IMG/VR virus record: IMGVR_UViG_3300025626_000100
Location: 1 to 28,731 of that record
Origin: a virus
DNA: 28,731 bases
Strand: one strand, 5' to 3'
The notes beneath the pieces are model-generated. The model ran no database searches. It was not told the origin of the DNA and saw nothing but the letters and a program-made list of their open reading frames with translations. How positions within the stretch are numbered: position 1 is the first letter of the stretch; each line of letters starts with the position of its first letter. The position numbers and the translations under genes were made by a program. Positions 16,882 through 26,899 of this stretch are shown here, piece after piece.

Positions 16882-18447
16882 ATGGGAACATACTACGGAT
16901 ACGTAAACAGAGATCAGGATAAATCAGTAATTGACTGGGCTGGAATAACTAAGAAAATATCTGACGATATACTCACAGAAAAGAAGAGTAGAGAGGCTCG
17001 AAGGTTTGAACTAGACAAGACTCAGAACGAGCAGTTAAGGAAACTAGACGAGTATACTCAAGGTATAGATAAGAACGCTAACCAGGCAGCAATGGAAGCG
17101 GCACAAGGTTACAGAGACTTCTTAATGGAAAACCACAAGCTAATGAAGGCAGGACTTGTTAGTGTTAATGATTCTAAGATAATAAAGGAGAATGCAAAAT
17201 CTACATGGTCGACATTAAATAAGACCTTTAAGGGGCACCAGGATGCGATACAGGCTAAGATTGATCAAGGTGGAGCAGGTAATCTACTCCTTGCTGAGAA
17301 AATGTCCACGGCTTTTGACTTCCAGAACAAAAAAATAGTACCAAGTAGAAATGGTGAGGCAGTATTCGTTAATATTGATCCAAAGACAGGGAAGATTGAT
17401 ATGAAGACAGCTATGCCAGTGTCTGGTTTATTGAATAATCAACAGAGAATGTGGGACACCATAGATGTACAAGAAAGCGCATCAAAGGCAGCCGATGCAG
17501 CTGCTATATGGAAAAAATCTCCAACATCAACCCTGTCGATTAAAGACGTAAGACAGAACCCTGAGTTTTCTGAGTGGAAAGAAAACAGCATAAAAGCTGC
17601 CCTAGATACACCTCAAAGACAAGCCTCTGTATTAATGGATTATTTAGGCGTTGACCCTGATGATATAAAAATGGTAGAAGATAGCCAAGGTATTCTACAA
17701 CCAGAACTAACCCCAAAACAACTAGATGCCGCTAAAGAGGCCTACGGGTCTGCCTTAGAGATTGGCTTAGGGTATGAGGAGACAAAACAATACGTTGCGC
17801 CTACTGCTCAATCTGGTAGGTTACAAGAAGAAGCTAATGTAGTAAAAATTATAGATGACTTTGTAGTGAGAGGCCAATACTCTGGATTAAAATCTACACT
17901 TGGTCAGGTCGCTAGTAATGTTAAACTTGATGAAGAAAATAAAACATTAACAGTTGAACTTCTAGATGGACTAGTTAAGACCATAGATTTAACAAGACCT
18001 CAAAGAGACATTGGAGTAGAGATAGCAGGTATAATAAATCCGAAAACAGCTGGCACATACAGAACCAAGGGAACAGGATCCTTAACATTAGATGTGAACC
18101 AAAAAGCTTTAGACAGTGCCATTTATACGCCTATAAGCCAGAAGGTTAGTTTGAGTGGTTCAGAAATCGATACATTTAATAAGCAATTATCACCAGTAGC
18201 TGGTCAAGATGCATTTGGAGAGACTGTTTACGGCTCTAGACCAGATATCGAGGTTAAATCAGCAGTAACAGCTGTTGCAAGAAAGCTGAATTTAGATCCA
18301 AACCAAGTGACTGTTACAAATGGAATAATGATGTATGGAGATACACAATTAGGAGCTATAGGTACAGTTACAGGTACTGAAGTAGCTCAAAAATTAGAAA
18401 CGATAGCTAGCGACACAAGAGGTAGGCTTGACGGGTTAGGAGAATAA
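16882..18447 (+). CDS. Putative internal virion protein
   Basis: A 521-aa protein three bases after the previous gene. About residues 25-160 are strongly helical and charged (ILTEKKSREARRFELDKTQ). Residues 160-300 mix short strands and helices, and the C-terminal half is beta/alpha with Thr/Gly-rich turns. No membrane segment, signal peptide or catalytic motif is visible. Its place between the gp14-like protein and the 2726-aa protein suggests a middle member of the ejected internal core; it could also be a tail-inner protein. The family is not recognised. Confidence 0.6.
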   Translation: MGTYYGYVNRDQDKSVIDWAGITKKISDDILTEKKSREARRFELDKTQNEQLRKLDEYTQGIDKNANQAAMEAAQGYRDFLMENHKLMKAGLVSVNDSKIIKENAKSTWSTLNKTFKGHQDAIQAKIDQGGAGNLLLAEKMSTAFDFQNKKIVPSRNGEAVFVNIDPKTGKIDMKTAMPVSGLLNNQQRMWDTIDVQESASKAADAAAIWKKSPTSTLSIKDVRQNPEFSEWKENSIKAALDTPQRQASVLMDYLGVDPDDIKMVEDSQGILQPELTPKQLDAAKEAYGSALEIGLGYEETKQYVAPTAQSGRLQEEANVVKIIDDFVVRGQYSGLKSTLGQVASNVKLDEENKTLTVELLDGLVKTIDLTRPQRDIGVEIAGIINPKTAGTYRTKGTGSLTLDVNQKALDSAIYTPISQKVSLSGSEIDTFNKQLSPVAGQDAFGETVYGSRPDIEVKSAVTAVARKLNLDPNQVTVTNGIMMYGDTQLGAIGTVTGTEVAQKLETIASDTRGRLDGLGE

Positions 18448-18463
18448 ACAATAAATAAAGTTA

Positions 18464-21400
18464 ATGAAAGAATTATACGATAATCTTTTTAAATCAGGCG
18501 ACTATACAAAGTCGTTTGAAGAGTTTGTTAATCAATTTGGTGACACAGAAAAATCCAAGGTTTTATACAACGCACTAAACGAATCAGGTGACTATACAAA
18601 ATCATTTGAAGAGTTTGTTGTTCAGTTTGGATTCGGTGAAAAAAAAAAGACAACCGACACCTCAAGTTCTACTTTGGAGACGGAAGATATGGTTTCCACT
18701 ACAGAAGAGGATCCAACAGATGGGTCCTTGGATTCTTCAGAAGTACCTGAAATATCAATACCTCAAGTAACTACACCAGAGGTTGAGGATGATTACGAGT
18801 ATTTAAAAGATGACTTTTTAAAACTTGAAGAAATTGAGACAGCCTCTACTCAAACTTTTACTCCAGGAGCCTCTGCTAGAGCTAGGGCTATGCGAGAAAA
18901 AAACAGAGAAGTAGACCCTATATTAAAAAGTAAGTTATTATCTGACTACAACATTTCTAGCGCTCTAGAATTTAATATCATAAACGACAGAACATTAGAG
19001 GCTGCATTAAAGGGAAATAAAAATGCCTTAAAAACTATACAAAGCTTATCTAGAAAAAGAAAAGAGGAATACCTACAAGAGATACAACAAAAAAGACTAG
19101 ACAAAGAAAACGCCTACGAAGATTCATCTAATCTTAACGCATATGAGATTACGGAAGATGAAAAAACAAAAAAAGATCAGGCAGTAAAAAAAGTCAATGA
19201 TTTTAATAAAGAGACAGAAAGACTCTTAAGTCAAATAGAAAAGCCTACAGAAGAACAGTTAAATGAAATATTCCAAAGGGATGGTGCTCCAACCGAAGAG
19301 GAGTTTGAATTAGCTGAAGACAGTCTCACACCAACTGGTTTTGAAGACTCTGATATTGATGATATGTACGATAGTCAAAAGCTAAAAAACATAAAAGGTT
19401 TTAACGCTAAGGACTTTGATGGATATCTTTCAGAAATGGGTTACGTAGAAAAATACCAACAACTACTGGAAGATGAAGTAGTTTCAGAAGATGGTAGGTT
19501 TTATGATATAAGCGGTAATTACAATCCAAAATTAGCTGCCGAAAGATTAAAGTTTCAGTACCTATCAAATTATATTAATGACAAGGTAGAGAGAAAAGTA
19601 GAATCTCAAATATTAAAGTATCAAGCTGAAAACGACGGTAGACATCCTTCATTTGATGGTGTAAAAATAGATTTTAGCACTGGATTAGATGACAAAGCGA
19701 TATCTTCATATGTAGAGGAACAATTCCCTACATTGACAGCTTATTTAAAAGACAGAGATAGAGAGAATCAAAAAAACTACCAAGAATACTTGAATGGTGA
19801 AAACCCTTGGGTGACCCAATCTGTAAAACAAGGTTGGAGATCAGTAGAAGATAGAATATCTACCACCTCAGAAGGTGTTTATGAATTCATAGGAATGAAT
19901 AATACCGCTGATGAAATAAGAATGAGCGCTGCTCAAACAGAACTAGAAAGAGACGACTTCATGAGGTATACATATGCCTCTGGTAAAAAGGCCACTATAG
20001 ATGGAAGAGAATATGGGATTGATGAAAGAGGTCAAATATATGATCTTCAAATAAAGAAAAACGTAACACAAGTTCTTACAGAAGGTCAAGAAGAATCCAT
20101 AAGAAAAAAAGTTGAGGGCAGTGATGAAACTTTTAAAAGTTTTAGTGGTGCAGGAGCTGTAATAGCAACCTCTGGAATAGTAAGTGATATGATCTTGCAA
20201 ATAGCCTTAACACGTGGTGTGGCAAACTTAGGAGCTGGAGGATCAGCTTTTTTAGGTGCTTTCGACAAAGGTTCTAAGGTTTTAAATGTGCTTAGTAAAA
20301 TACCTATGAAGGCTAATGTAGCTTCAGCTATGATAGCACAGGGTACTTTGTTTGGAACAAACATGTCAAGTGATGCATATAAAAAAGCTATAGAAAATGG
20401 TGTTGATCAAGAGACGGCTGAAGAAATAAGACAGTTAGCATCTAGACAAGGTTATGCACTAGGAGCGTTAACAGCACCTATATCTACACAAATTACTGCA
20501 ATGAACAAAATATTTGGAGAACAAGGTTCTAAAAAAATAAGTGAATCAGTTGTGAGGATATACCAAGAGAGTGGTAAAAAAGGTGTTAATGCTTATTTTC
20601 AAAAAATAAGACAAAATATAATACAAAATTACCCTGTATACTTTAGAGAGAGTGGAAAGGAAATGTTCCAAGAGAACGTTCAACAAGTTGGGCAGGCTTT
20701 TATAATAGCTGACAATGTAAATGAACTGGCTGGTAAAGAGATTATGATGAACACCATAACAGGTGCGGAATATACTAATACTACTATTCTAGCTGGTATG
20801 GCAGGTTTATTAATTCCTTTTGGAGGAGATTTAACGTCATCTACAGGTAGCAGTTTAAAGGCTTCATTTAGACCTGGTGAAGCAGCTATAGATAGAATGG
20901 AAGCGTTGCATGCGTTGTCTAGAAACCCTAAAAAAACAAAAGAGGTTTTAGATAGCATGGTAAAAAAAGGTGTTTATAGTCAAGAACAAGTTAATAATAT
21001 AATATCAGATGTAGATGTTTATTCTAAAAACATAGGAAGAATACCACCTAACCTTACACCTGAAACTTCTTTGAAGGTAATGGGTTCTTTAGAAAAAATA
21101 AACCAATTAGAAGAGCAGAAAAAAAATCTGGACAAGTCATTTCATTCGGATATAGATAAAAAAATACAGGACATAAGATCTCAGGTAACAAAAGCGACTG
21201 AGTTTGATTATGTAAACATAAAAGGAAAAACAAAGTTAAAAGAGGAAGCAGGTAAGCAATTGACTAAAGAAGCTGAAGATAGAGGAGAGAAAGACTTCAC
21301 TATTGCAGATAGCGCTATAACAGAAAGAGCTATTGATAACTTTAGTAAGATGACAATTGAAGAGAAGCTTTCATATACAGATATTCAAGATGCCATTCAA

Positions 21401-24400
21401 AAGCAAGAAACGGAAGTAGATAGAAAAAGTAGAATAGATAGCGCTCCAAAAATATTTGGTAAATCTCATACTGATAAAAAACTACCTTATGGTAGAGCTG
21501 TTATCGCTGATATAACAAGTCCAGATTCTAAGGGTGTACAAACAGCTAAGTATAATAATCCTCAGACAGGAGAGTTAGATGTTATTGTAAGTAGTAGTGG
21601 TGATTCTGCTAATTTTGTTGGTTTCACGAGAGTTTACGAGAATGGAAAACCTACAAATAGGTTTACCGCTAAAATGGAGTCTACTGGAGATGCTTTTAAA
21701 AACATGATTACCGAGGCGGAAAACGCCTTGCCAGACGGAGCGGAAGTAGTAGAGACAACCACTATATCTATAGGTGGTTTAAAAACATACAACAAATCTA
21801 AAACCTTAAATGAAAAGGTGGATTCAGATGGAAATGTTGTCACAAAAACAACAAGGTACAGCGATGCAACACAGCAATCTGTAAAAGAAAAAGGTAACGA
21901 ATCAGCTTTTAGTTCTTTCCGAACTAATGACAAAACTAAAGCTGAGGCTGAGGTTGAGAAAATTAAAGAAGCTTACCCAGGAATTGAGGTTAAAATAAAA
22001 ACACAAGGATCAAAGAGGGGTAAAAAAACTTATACTATAGATATAGAGTTGCCAGTTTTAGTTAAAACAGATGCTAAACCAGCCGAAGGTGTACAAGAAG
22101 TGGAAACAGAAGTACGGGTTACTCCTGAGCAAGAAACGGAAGTAGAGAGTCCAATAAAGGATAATCTACAAGAGAACGAAACTATTGTTCAAACTAGAAA
22201 AGATAGTAAAGGTCGAGTATTCACTACCACTAAACAAGAATCCGTAAGAGAACGTGATGGATTAAAAACTACTAAGTTTAAGTTTAACAGAGACGATAAA
22301 TCAACCGACCAAAGAAACGATGCTTTTGCTCCTGAGGACGTAGCATTAGCAGGAACTAACCTTGAGATTAACCCTGAAGATAGATTAAACCTTCAAGAAG
22401 GTGAGACAGCTACTTATGAGATAAGTGAAATAAGAGAGGGCGATACAGGAGTAAACGCTTCGGTAAAGTTTACAACAACTGATGCTGATGGGAACCAAAT
22501 AGGCAGCTTTCAAGGTGATGTGACATTGGTTGAAACAACTGTAGCTCCCCCAACTAAGCCAGAGACTAAAAGGTTTCAAGATGACCAAGTTGTTTTAAAA
22601 GAAGAAACATTTACTATAACCAATGAAGATGGTAGTAGAGAAGAGGTAATTGTAAAAACATACTTAGATGGCTCCTTTGGTACAGGTGCAAGAGTTAAAA
22701 GGTTTGATTCAAATGGAGAGCTTATTGAAGATACAGGTGGATTTTTCCAAAAACTTGCAGACAATGATATAGTTGTTAGAGATGGAATAACCGCTGAACA
22801 GCAAGTGGAATTTATTTATGCACCTGGTGAAGAGGTCTTTGAAAAGACATCAGAGAGAAGTGGTAATGAAATAAATAACCCTAAAAAGACAGCACAATTA
22901 ACAACTGAACAAAAACAGAAGTTAGGTATAGAAACCAAGAAAGATGAGAGTGAACAAACAGTATCTGAAATAGATGAAGTAACGGTCACTGAAGAGAAAG
23001 TAGTACCAGCTGGTAAGAGGTTGTTTAACAACCCCAACCCTGAGACTACAGAAATATCTAAGAAGTACAAGAAAGATAGAAACAACAAAACACCTGATGG
23101 TGAGCCAATAACATCTATTGACAAAGATAATTCCAGAGAAATTGCTGACGTGTATGAGTCGCTAGAAGACTCGCCTAATGATCCAAAGGTTCAAGAGGCA
23201 TACTCATTAATGGCAGATGAAACAGCGGCACAACACCAAGAGATTATTGACGCAGGATACGAGGTTGAGATCTGGAATGGAGAAGGTGAGCCTTACGCAA
23301 ACGCTCAAGAAATGATTGACGATGTTCGTGACAATAAACACATGTGGATATACTCAACTGAGGCCGGCTTTGGGGATACCGCAATAACAGAAGAACAAAG
23401 ACAACAAAATAAATTACTACAAGATTCTGGTTTCAAGGACAAGAACGGCAACACTTTACTATACAATGACTTGTTTAGATTTGTGCATGACTTCTTTGGA
23501 CACACAGAGAGAGGTAATGGTTTCGGACCTGTTGGTGAAGAGAACGCATGGGACGTACACTCAAGAATGTATACACCATTAGCTAGGAGAGCTATGACTA
23601 CCGAGACAAGAGGTCAGAATAGTTGGGTTAACTTTGGCCCTAAAATGAGAAACAAAAAGGGAGAGTTAATAAAAAAAGGGGAAGAAGGATATCTTTCTCC
23701 TAAAGACAGACCTTTTGCTCCTCAAAAAATGGCGCTAATGCCAGGGAAGTATTCAGAGATGTTACCTGAAAAACAAGAGGATATTGATAAGAGTGAACAG
23801 ACTCAGACACAAAAAGATCCTACCAAAGCACTTGAAAAAACAAAGAAAGACTTTGAACAAAGCGAACAGGCTCTAAAAGATAGGGTCAAGAAGCCAACGC
23901 TTAAAGAAAGAACAAGAATATTAAGGGAAAAAATATTTGATAGACAGACCAGAGTAAAAGATCTGCTAAAGGGTGTTGGAAACAAGCAAGCAACGAAAGC
24001 TAAAAACCTTTTAGTAACAAAGGCTGGTGCAACTGGTTTTGCTAACTTTAGATTTAAGAAAGCTGATGAAAAAATATACAAGGGATTAAAAGATCAAGAT
24101 CTAAAAACCCTAGACCATATCATATACCTACGAAGATTAAAAGCTATAAACGAAAACAGGAAAGCTCAAGGCAAGGAACCTTACGTGGGTATTAATGATA
24201 CTGATTACGATACGGCTGTTGCTGCTCTTAAAGGTTATGAAAATGAACTTGGAGATAAAAAGTACAAAGATTTTTCATCAAGAGCAGATACGTATTTTGA
24301 GGCAATGAACGAGAGTTTGACTAGGATGAAAGACAGTGGATTAATATCTGAAGAAGTTTTCAATCAGTTAAAAGATATTGACTACTCCCCTATAAAGACT

Positions 24401-26644
24401 TTAGACTATATAATACCAGATAATGCGGACGCAGCTGAAATAGACAGAATGGCCGAAATATCAGGCATAAAAGCAGATGTAATAAAAACACTTAGTGATA
24501 AAAACTTGAAGGACATTATAATGGACACTAAATGGTTGTTATCATCTAACCTAGGAATGATTGAAGCTAAAGTTTTTGAAAATAAAATGCTCAATGCTTT
24601 TAGCGAAGCTGTTGAGTCTGCTGAAGGAGACGTTAAGACTGAGATAGAAAATTATGTATTACCTAACCCTGTAACAGGGGAAACAAAAGACGGTAAGCCA
24701 AAGAGAAAATATGATAAAAAGACTCCCCCTGGTTTTACAAAAGTACACTTCAAGAAAGATGGAGTCGACAAATATATGGTAATAGACAATGCTTATGCAA
24801 ATCAGTTACTAGATATAAAATCTAACTCAAGAATAAATCTTGGAAATGTAGGTAAATTAACAGGGACTAATATTTTAAGATTCACTGCAACATCTGGTAA
24901 CCCTTTATTTATTGTAGGTAACACAGCTGTAGATTTTGCTAACATATTATTATTATCTGATGTATATTCCAATAATAAGTTTAAAGGAGGAGCAGAACTT
25001 GCTTTTGATTTTGTAAAAACATTTGGATCTAAAGTAGGAGGTACAAAGGAATACAAAAAGATATACGAAGAGTTTATGGAGCATGGCGGTGCAATGGACT
25101 ACCTATCTACAGATGGTTTAAAAGCAATAGGAGGACGTGGTAAAGCTAGATCCGCTGCTGGAAAAGCTTTTCAAAGTTATGGAAATTTCATGTCTTACCT
25201 AGGTGAAACTTCTGAGGTATCATTTAGGGTGGCTGTATATTCTAAGGTTAAAAATAATTTACTAAAAGACTTTGAAAAAGAAAATGGTAGAGATCCAAGT
25301 AAAGAAGAAGTGGAAGACATTATGAATGAAGCCGTTAGAGAAGCTAGAGAAACCATTGACTTCAGTCAAGGTGGCTCTATAGTAAAAGCTGCTGATAAGG
25401 TTTTACCATACCTAAACGCAGGAACTCAAGGTCTTAGAAAAGCTGTGGATTATGCGGCAAAAAATCCAAAGGGGTTTGCTTCTAGTATGTTACAGGCCAT
25501 GATAATGGCAGGAGGAGCTAGTGCAGCATCAATGTTTATGCTTCTTAGAAGTTTTGGTGATGATGAGGATCCTGAAAAAGTACTGGAAGTACTGAATTCA
25601 ATAAGTGACTACGAAAAATCAAATTACCACATACTATTCACTGGGGAAAAGGATGAGAACGGTGAACACAGATACATAAGAGTAAAAAAATTACCTACAA
25701 TAGGTATAGCTTCAACCATTGCTGAACAGTTAACAATAAAAGCAATACTAAAAAGTAGAGGTATTGATTATGATTTAAATGATGAGGCTTTGAAAAAATC
25801 CGCAAGCGGTATATCACCTATAGATGTATCTCAAGGTTTACCAGGTTTAATAAACAGAAACCCACTTGCTGCGGCAACTCTAACTTATAGATATAACTAT
25901 GATCATTTTTATGGTCAGGAAGTGTTCAAAGGGCCTAGAAACAAGAAGATACTACCATCAGCTGAGGGATTGCTAGACGACAGAGTTGATCAGATATACA
26001 AAGACTTAGGTCAAGCTTTTGGGTTTTCACCAAAAAGAAGCAAGGCTGCTGTTGAAAAAATAATAACATCAGAAAAAACAAACCCTTCTATAGGACTTGT
26101 ATATTCAGTATACGACAAAATGAGGGGAGTAGTTGGAGAAACCCCTACAAATAACGAAATAGATAATGTTATGAGTAGGATAGTCAAAAATACAGAAAGA
26201 AAGTTAGTTAGATCAACCAATAAAAAACTATTGAGCTATAAAGAGCAGGATGAAATCAAAGAACTTGAAACTAAGTTAGAAACGGGGATATATTTAAAAG
26301 AGAAGCAGGCTTATAATGATATAAGAAAGAGATACGAAAATAACGATCCATTTACTAATGAAGAGTTTAAGAAATACATATTAGATAACTTTCCTAGGTT
26401 GGATGCTAAAAAGTACGCTAAAAAATATGTAGCATATATCAAAAATATGAATGGTGACAGATCAATACTAGATATAGTATTTGAAGATACCCCAGAGGTT
26501 CAGGCTTATAGAATATACAAGAAGTTTGGTGACAGCTTTGATGAAGATGAAAAGAAAGAAATTATAAAAGTATTTAAAGCTTCAAGAAGAAAGTTTTCAA
26601 AAAAAGCTCTATACATATATAACCAAAAGTACAGAAAGAAGTAG
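18464..26644 (+). CDS. Giant polyvalent internal virion protein
   Basis: A 2726-aa protein closing the late block. Residues 1-62 hold two copies of a motif (GDYTKSFEEFVNQF and GDYTKSFEEFVVQF). Residues 62-130 are acidic, then come helices. About 560-690 is a Gly/Ala-rich hydrophobic region (SGAGAVIATSGIVSDMILQI) like membrane-active parts of ejection proteins. About 1005-1145 has a beta-rich module (TTTISIGGLKTYN), followed by further beta-rich Glu/Thr segments to 1510. About 1516-1770 is a highly conserved-looking module with H1675-D-F-F-G-H1680 and TTETRGQNSWVNFGP, a possible metal site. About 2135-2370 resembles large polyvalent protein domain LPD38 (NPLFIVGNTAVDF, TIDFSQGGS, VLPYLNAGTQG). 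The C-terminus is basic. The likely role is an ejected multifunctional protein acting early in infection; enzymatic function is not established. Confidence 0.75.
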   Translation: MKELYDNLFKSGDYTKSFEEFVNQFGDTEKSKVLYNALNESGDYTKSFEEFVVQFGFGEKKKTTDTSSSTLETEDMVSTTEEDPTDGSLDSSEVPEISIPQVTTPEVEDDYEYLKDDFLKLEEIETASTQTFTPGASARARAMREKNREVDPILKSKLLSDYNISSALEFNIINDRTLEAALKGNKNALKTIQSLSRKRKEEYLQEIQQKRLDKENAYEDSSNLNAYEITEDEKTKKDQAVKKVNDFNKETERLLSQIEKPTEEQLNEIFQRDGAPTEEEFELAEDSLTPTGFEDSDIDDMYDSQKLKNIKGFNAKDFDGYLSEMGYVEKYQQLLEDEVVSEDGRFYDISGNYNPKLAAERLKFQYLSNYINDKVERKVESQILKYQAENDGRHPSFDGVKIDFSTGLDDKAISSYVEEQFPTLTAYLKDRDRENQKNYQEYLNGENPWVTQSVKQGWRSVEDRISTTSEGVYEFIGMNNTADEIRMSAAQTELERDDFMRYTYASGKKATIDGREYGIDERGQIYDLQIKKNVTQVLTEGQEESIRKKVEGSDETFKSFSGAGAVIATSGIVSDMILQIALTRGVANLGAGGSAFLGAFDKGSKVLNVLSKIPMKANVASAMIAQGTLFGTNMSSDAYKKAIENGVDQETAEEIRQLASRQGYALGALTAPISTQITAMNKIFGEQGSKKISESVVRIYQESGKKGVNAYFQKIRQNIIQNYPVYFRESGKEMFQENVQQVGQAFIIADNVNELAGKEIMMNTITGAEYTNTTILAGMAGLLIPFGGDLTSSTGSSLKASFRPGEAAIDRMEALHALSRNPKKTKEVLDSMVKKGVYSQEQVNNIISDVDVYSKNIGRIPPNLTPETSLKVMGSLEKINQLEEQKKNLDKSFHSDIDKKIQDIRSQVTKATEFDYVNIKGKTKLKEEAGKQLTKEAEDRGEKDFTIADSAITERAIDNFSKMTIEEKLSYTDIQDAIQKQETEVDRKSRIDSAPKIFGKSHTDKKLPYGRAVIADITSPDSKGVQTAKYNNPQTGELDVIVSSSGDSANFVGFTRVYENGKPTNRFTAKMESTGDAFKNMITEAENALPDGAEVVETTTISIGGLKTYNKSKTLNEKVDSDGNVVTKTTRYSDATQQSVKEKGNESAFSSFRTNDKTKAEAEVEKIKEAYPGIEVKIKTQGSKRGKKTYTIDIELPVLVKTDAKPAEGVQEVETEVRVTPEQETEVESPIKDNLQENETIVQTRKDSKGRVFTTTKQESVRERDGLKTTKFKFNRDDKSTDQRNDAFAPEDVALAGTNLEINPEDRLNLQEGETATYEISEIREGDTGVNASVKFTTTDADGNQIGSFQGDVTLVETTVAPPTKPETKRFQDDQVVLKEETFTITNEDGSREEVIVKTYLDGSFGTGARVKRFDSNGELIEDTGGFFQKLADNDIVVRDGITAEQQVEFIYAPGEEVFEKTSERSGNEINNPKKTAQLTTEQKQKLGIETKKDESEQTVSEIDEVTVTEEKVVPAGKRLFNNPNPETTEISKKYKKDRNNKTPDGEPITSIDKDNSREIADVYESLEDSPNDPKVQEAYSLMADETAAQHQEIIDAGYEVEIWNGEGEPYANAQEMIDDVRDNKHMWIYSTEAGFGDTAITEEQRQQNKLLQDSGFKDKNGNTLLYNDLFRFVHDFFGHTERGNGFGPVGEENAWDVHSRMYTPLARRAMTTETRGQNSWVNFGPKMRNKKGELIKKGEEGYLSPKDRPFAPQKMALMPGKYSEMLPEKQEDIDKSEQTQTQKDPTKALEKTKKDFEQSEQALKDRVKKPTLKERTRILREKIFDRQTRVKDLLKGVGNKQATKAKNLLVTKAGATGFANFRFKKADEKIYKGLKDQDLKTLDHIIYLRRLKAINENRKAQGKEPYVGINDTDYDTAVAALKGYENELGDKKYKDFSSRADTYFEAMNESLTRMKDSGLISEEVFNQLKDIDYSPIKTLDYIIPDNADAAEIDRMAEISGIKADVIKTLSDKNLKDIIMDTKWLLSSNLGMIEAKVFENKMLNAFSEAVESAEGDVKTEIENYVLPNPVTGETKDGKPKRKYDKKTPPGFTKVHFKKDGVDKYMVIDNAYANQLLDIKSNSRINLGNVGKLTGTNILRFTATSGNPLFIVGNTAVDFANILLLSDVYSNNKFKGGAELAFDFVKTFGSKVGGTKEYKKIYEEFMEHGGAMDYLSTDGLKAIGGRGKARSAAGKAFQSYGNFMSYLGETSEVSFRVAVYSKVKNNLLKDFEKENGRDPSKEEVEDIMNEAVREARETIDFSQGGSIVKAADKVLPYLNAGTQGLRKAVDYAAKNPKGFASSMLQAMIMAGGASAASMFMLLRSFGDDEDPEKVLEVLNSISDYEKSNYHILFTGEKDENGEHRYIRVKKLPTIGIASTIAEQLTIKAILKSRGIDYDLNDEALKKSASGISPIDVSQGLPGLINRNPLAAATLTYRYNYDHFYGQEVFKGPRNKKILPSAEGLLDDRVDQIYKDLGQAFGFSPKRSKAAVEKIITSEKTNPSIGLVYSVYDKMRGVVGETPTNNEIDNVMSRIVKNTERKLVRSTNKKLLSYKEQDEIKELETKLETGIYLKEKQAYNDIRKRYENNDPFTNEEFKKYILDNFPRLDAKKYAKKYVAYIKNMNGDRSILDIVFEDTPEVQAYRIYKKFGDSFDEDEKKEIIKVFKASRRKFSKKALYIYNQKYRKK
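18494..18630 (+). repeat. Two near-identical 47-base repeats encoding the SGDYTKSFEEF motif
   Basis: Copies at 18494-18540 and 18584-18630 are 90 bases (30 codons) apart and differ at only a few, mostly third-codon, positions. They encode SGDYTKSFEEFV-NQF and SGDYTKSFEEFV-VQF at the N-terminus of the 2726-aa protein, preceded in each case by a related LYDNLFK / LYNALNE segment. This is an intragenic tandem duplication. Confidence 0.9.
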
Positions 26645-26884
26645 GTGAGTAATCCAAGCTATTAATCCGTTAATATTTAACGCAACAAGATTCCACTGCT
26701 TCCTGGATGAGGTTTGGACAATTACAAAAATAAAACCAATGATATACAGAGCTGGTTCAATGGTCCACTGGGCGGCGATAAGAAAACCGCTGCCCATGTA
26801 TCCCACTCTAGAAGCTACTTTTTGGTATGATGTTAGTCTGTTAGTGTATGCGAGCTTCTTTAGAAACCATCTCTTGTAATTCAT
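26609..26884 (-). CDS. Small membrane protein, unknown function
   Basis: A 91-aa protein with a basic N-terminus (MNYKRWFLKKLAYTNRL) and two to three hydrophobic segments: about residues 28-36 with 40-55 (IEPALYIIGFIFVIVQ) and about 70-91 (LIAWITHLLLSVLLVIYV). The frame is open upstream to an ATG at 26983, but ATG 26884 is preferred because it gives a positive-inside N-terminus and avoids antisense overlap with the zinc-finger gene. The last 36 bases overlap the 3' end of the 2726-aa gene in convergent orientation. A holin-like or superinfection-related role is possible but unsupported. Confidence 0.6.
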   Translation of the reverse strand: MNYKRWFLKKLAYTNRLTSYQKVASRVGYMGSGFLIAAQWTIEPALYIIGFIFVIVQTSSRKQWNLVALNINGLIAWITHLLLSVLLVIYV

Positions 26885-26899
26885 TGAAATAAAATTAAA

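Noticed and set aside
22816-23124. Ser/Leu-rich - strand open frames inside the 2726-aa gene
   Set aside because: Their composition is what the reverse complement of Lys/Glu/Asp-rich coding sequence gives; no independent coding evidence.
26668-26682. Perfect inverted repeat CGTTAA-TAT-TTAACG after the 2726-aa gene, possible terminator
   Set aside because: The stem is AT-rich with a three-base loop, has no T run on either strand, and lies inside the coding frame of the - strand membrane protein (LNINGL).
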